Source: an uncultured Solobacterium sp. (GTDB lineage Bacteria > Bacillota_I > Bacilli_A > Erysipelotrichales > Erysipelotrichaceae). From it: a stretch of DNA of 7,209 bases. Made by a program: the position numbers and the translations under genes. The notes under the pieces were generated by a model, which saw nothing but the letters and a program-made list of their open reading frames with translations, did not search any database and had not been told where the DNA came from. This document shows, in pieces, positions 6,271-7,209 of the stretch. The stretch lies in contig CAJJTI010000097.1 of NCBI GenBank assembly GCA_905194705.1, positions 1 through 7,209 on the forward strand, given 5' to 3'. Each line of letters starts with the position of its first letter. Position 1 is the first letter of the stretch.

Positions 6271-7103
6271 TGAAAAAAGTCGCTACTATGCAAGATATCT
6301 CTTGTGTAGGTAAATGTTCACTAACGGTAGCTTTACCAATTTTATCAAACATGTCTATCGAAACAGCCGTTTTACCTACTGCTGTTTTATCAACTCATAC
6401 AGCATTTAAAGGTTTTACATTTTGTGATTTAACAAATGAAATTCAGCCAATTCTTGAACACTGGAAAAAAGAAAACTTCAAGTTTGATGCTTTATATACA
6501 GGTTATTTAGGAAGTATTAAACAAATTGAGCTAGCTAAAGTATTTTTTCATTTATTTGGTGAAAACATACCAAAAATAGTTGATCCATGTGTGGGAGATC
6601 ATGGCAAATTATATACAGGTTTTGATATTAATTTTGTCGAAGAAATGAAAAAGTTATGTTCTTTTGCGGATATCATCTGTCCTAATATAACGGAAGCTTG
6701 TTACTTGTTAGATATACCAGTATTAACAAGTTATACAGAAGAAGATATAAAAGAAATTACAAAAAAGCTAACAGAATTAGGTTGTAAGAAAGCTGTTATA
6801 ACAGGTATCAGTTTTGATGAAAAAGAATATGGTATTTATGCATATAATAAAGAAACTGACAATTATGCTTACTACTTTTTAGATAAATTACCAGTAGCGT
6901 ATCATGGTACAGGTGATATATGGGCCAGCACATTAACAGGTGCAATCGCTTTAGGTAGAAGATTTGAAAATGCCATAGAAATCGCCACTGATTTTACTCA
7001 TGAATGTATGGAAGAGACTTTAAAAGATACAGAGCATGATTCTTATGGTGTAGAATTTGAAAAAGCATTACCATATTTAGAAGCTAGACTTACCTATAGA
7101 TAA
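6270..7103 (+). CDS. Pyridoxamine/pyridoxal kinase (PdxK/PdxY-like, ribokinase fold)
   Basis: This cytoplasmic kinase phosphorylates pyridoxamine, pyridoxal or pyridoxine on the 5' hydroxyl using ATP, feeding the pyridoxal 5'-phosphate salvage pathway. The 277 residues match the family (COG2240, PfkB/ribokinase superfamily) in length. Visible landmarks are the N-terminal QDISCVGKCSLTVALPILS (8-26), the substrate-side STHTAFKG (41-48), YTGYLGS (76-82), the VDPCVGD loop (104-110) equivalent to the DPVxGD of PdxK/PdxY, CPNITEA (137-143), and the anion-hole motif GTGDIWAS (213-220) with the probable catalytic base Asp216. The start is well supported: AGAGAGG (6256-6262) lies 7 bases before ATG, behind a consensus TATAAT. 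The gene is divergent from the nucleoside kinase and monocistronic, ending 27 bases before a strong hairpin. I leave the symbol blank because pdxY and pdxK relatives cannot be separated here. A thiamine-pathway (ThiD-like) role is less likely given the motif set. Confidence 0.92.
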   Translation: MKKVATMQDISCVGKCSLTVALPILSNMSIETAVLPTAVLSTHTAFKGFTFCDLTNEIQPILEHWKKENFKFDALYTGYLGSIKQIELAKVFFHLFGENIPKIVDPCVGDHGKLYTGFDINFVEEMKKLCSFADIICPNITEACYLLDIPVLTSYTEEDIKEITKKLTELGCKKAVITGISFDEKEYGIYAYNKETDNYAYYFLDKLPVAYHGTGDIWASTLTGAIALGRRFENAIEIATDFTHECMEETLKDTEHDSYGVEFEKALPYLEARLTYR

Positions 7104-7130
7104 TTAGCATTTTTCATTCATCAATAATAG

Positions 7131-7162
7131 AAAGAATATTCACACATGGATATTCTTTTTTT
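7131..7162 (+). terminator. Intrinsic terminator of the pyridoxamine kinase gene
   Basis: AAAGAATATTC (7131-7141) pairs with GGATATTCTTT (7148-7158): 11 pairs including one T.G wobble, with the loop ACACAT. The T run 7156-7162 and a second T run (7166-7172) follow. It sits 27 bases past the stop codon. The remaining bases to the window end (7173-7209) show no feature I can support. Confidence 0.85.
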
Positions 7163-7209
7163 ATGTTTTTTTGGGGAATTAGTGCCTTTTTATCTAATAA
7201 CAAATATAA

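Noticed and set aside
6203..6352. Fifty-codon N-terminal extension of the nucleoside kinase
   Set aside because: It lies antisense to the start of the B6 kinase gene and crosses both promoters. A good ribosome site and the family N-terminus point to ATG 6202 instead.
7114..7209. Minus-strand open frame of 31 codons running in from the right edge and ending in TGA, possibly the tail of a convergent gene
   Set aside because: It runs through the terminator hairpin and T tracts, has no recognisable motif, and would be the only TGA stop here. It cannot be judged without the flanking sequence.

Overview
This window is AT-rich DNA carrying five tightly packed protein-coding genes. Low G+C, A/T-ending codons (TTA, AAA, GAA, ATT), purine-rich Shine-Dalgarno sites and U-tailed intrinsic terminators all suggest a low-GC Firmicute. 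The gene families fit a gut anaerobe of the Clostridia or Erysipelotrichia type, but the sequence does not fix a genus. Tryptophan is read from TGG and all five genes end in TAA, so nothing suggests the mollicute genetic code. I see no rRNA, tRNA, CRISPR array, insertion sequence or phage gene, and no gap between genes exceeds about 120 bases.

Layout: (1) 37-1389 (+), a MATE-family multidrug exporter. (2) 1508-3082 (-), an uncharacterised FAD-dependent dehydrogenase convergent with (1); a bidirectional hairpin terminator lies in the 118-base gap. (3) 3188-4555 (+), a second, divergent MATE exporter transcribed away from (2) out of a 105-base intergenic region. (4) 4556-6202 (-), a large nucleoside (uridine-kinase-type) kinase with a threonyl-tRNA-synthetase-like N-terminal half. 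It is convergent with (3) with no gap, the two stop codons forming TAATTA. (5) 6270-7103 (+), a pyridoxamine/pyridoxal kinase divergent from (4), followed by a clear terminator.

Strands alternate gene by gene (+ - + - +), so no two genes form a conventional operon and each appears to be its own transcription unit. The likely roles are export of small toxic molecules (the two MATE proteins), an unassigned flavin redox step, nucleoside salvage and vitamin B6 salvage. I see no evidence that they make one pathway. The region reads as ordinary core or near-core chromosome.

The most interesting signals concern compact gene organisation. A strong terminator-like hairpin for MATE gene (3) is embedded inside the antisense coding sequence of the kinase, and its G.U pair works only in the MATE-sense RNA. 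The kinase/B6-kinase intergenic region appears to hold divergent promoters sharing one -10 element. At protein level, the first MATE protein has Asn where its neighbour has the conserved TM1 Asp, and the kinase's synthetase-like domain lacks the zinc-binding histidines of true editing domains. I found no convincing undescribed multi-gene system.
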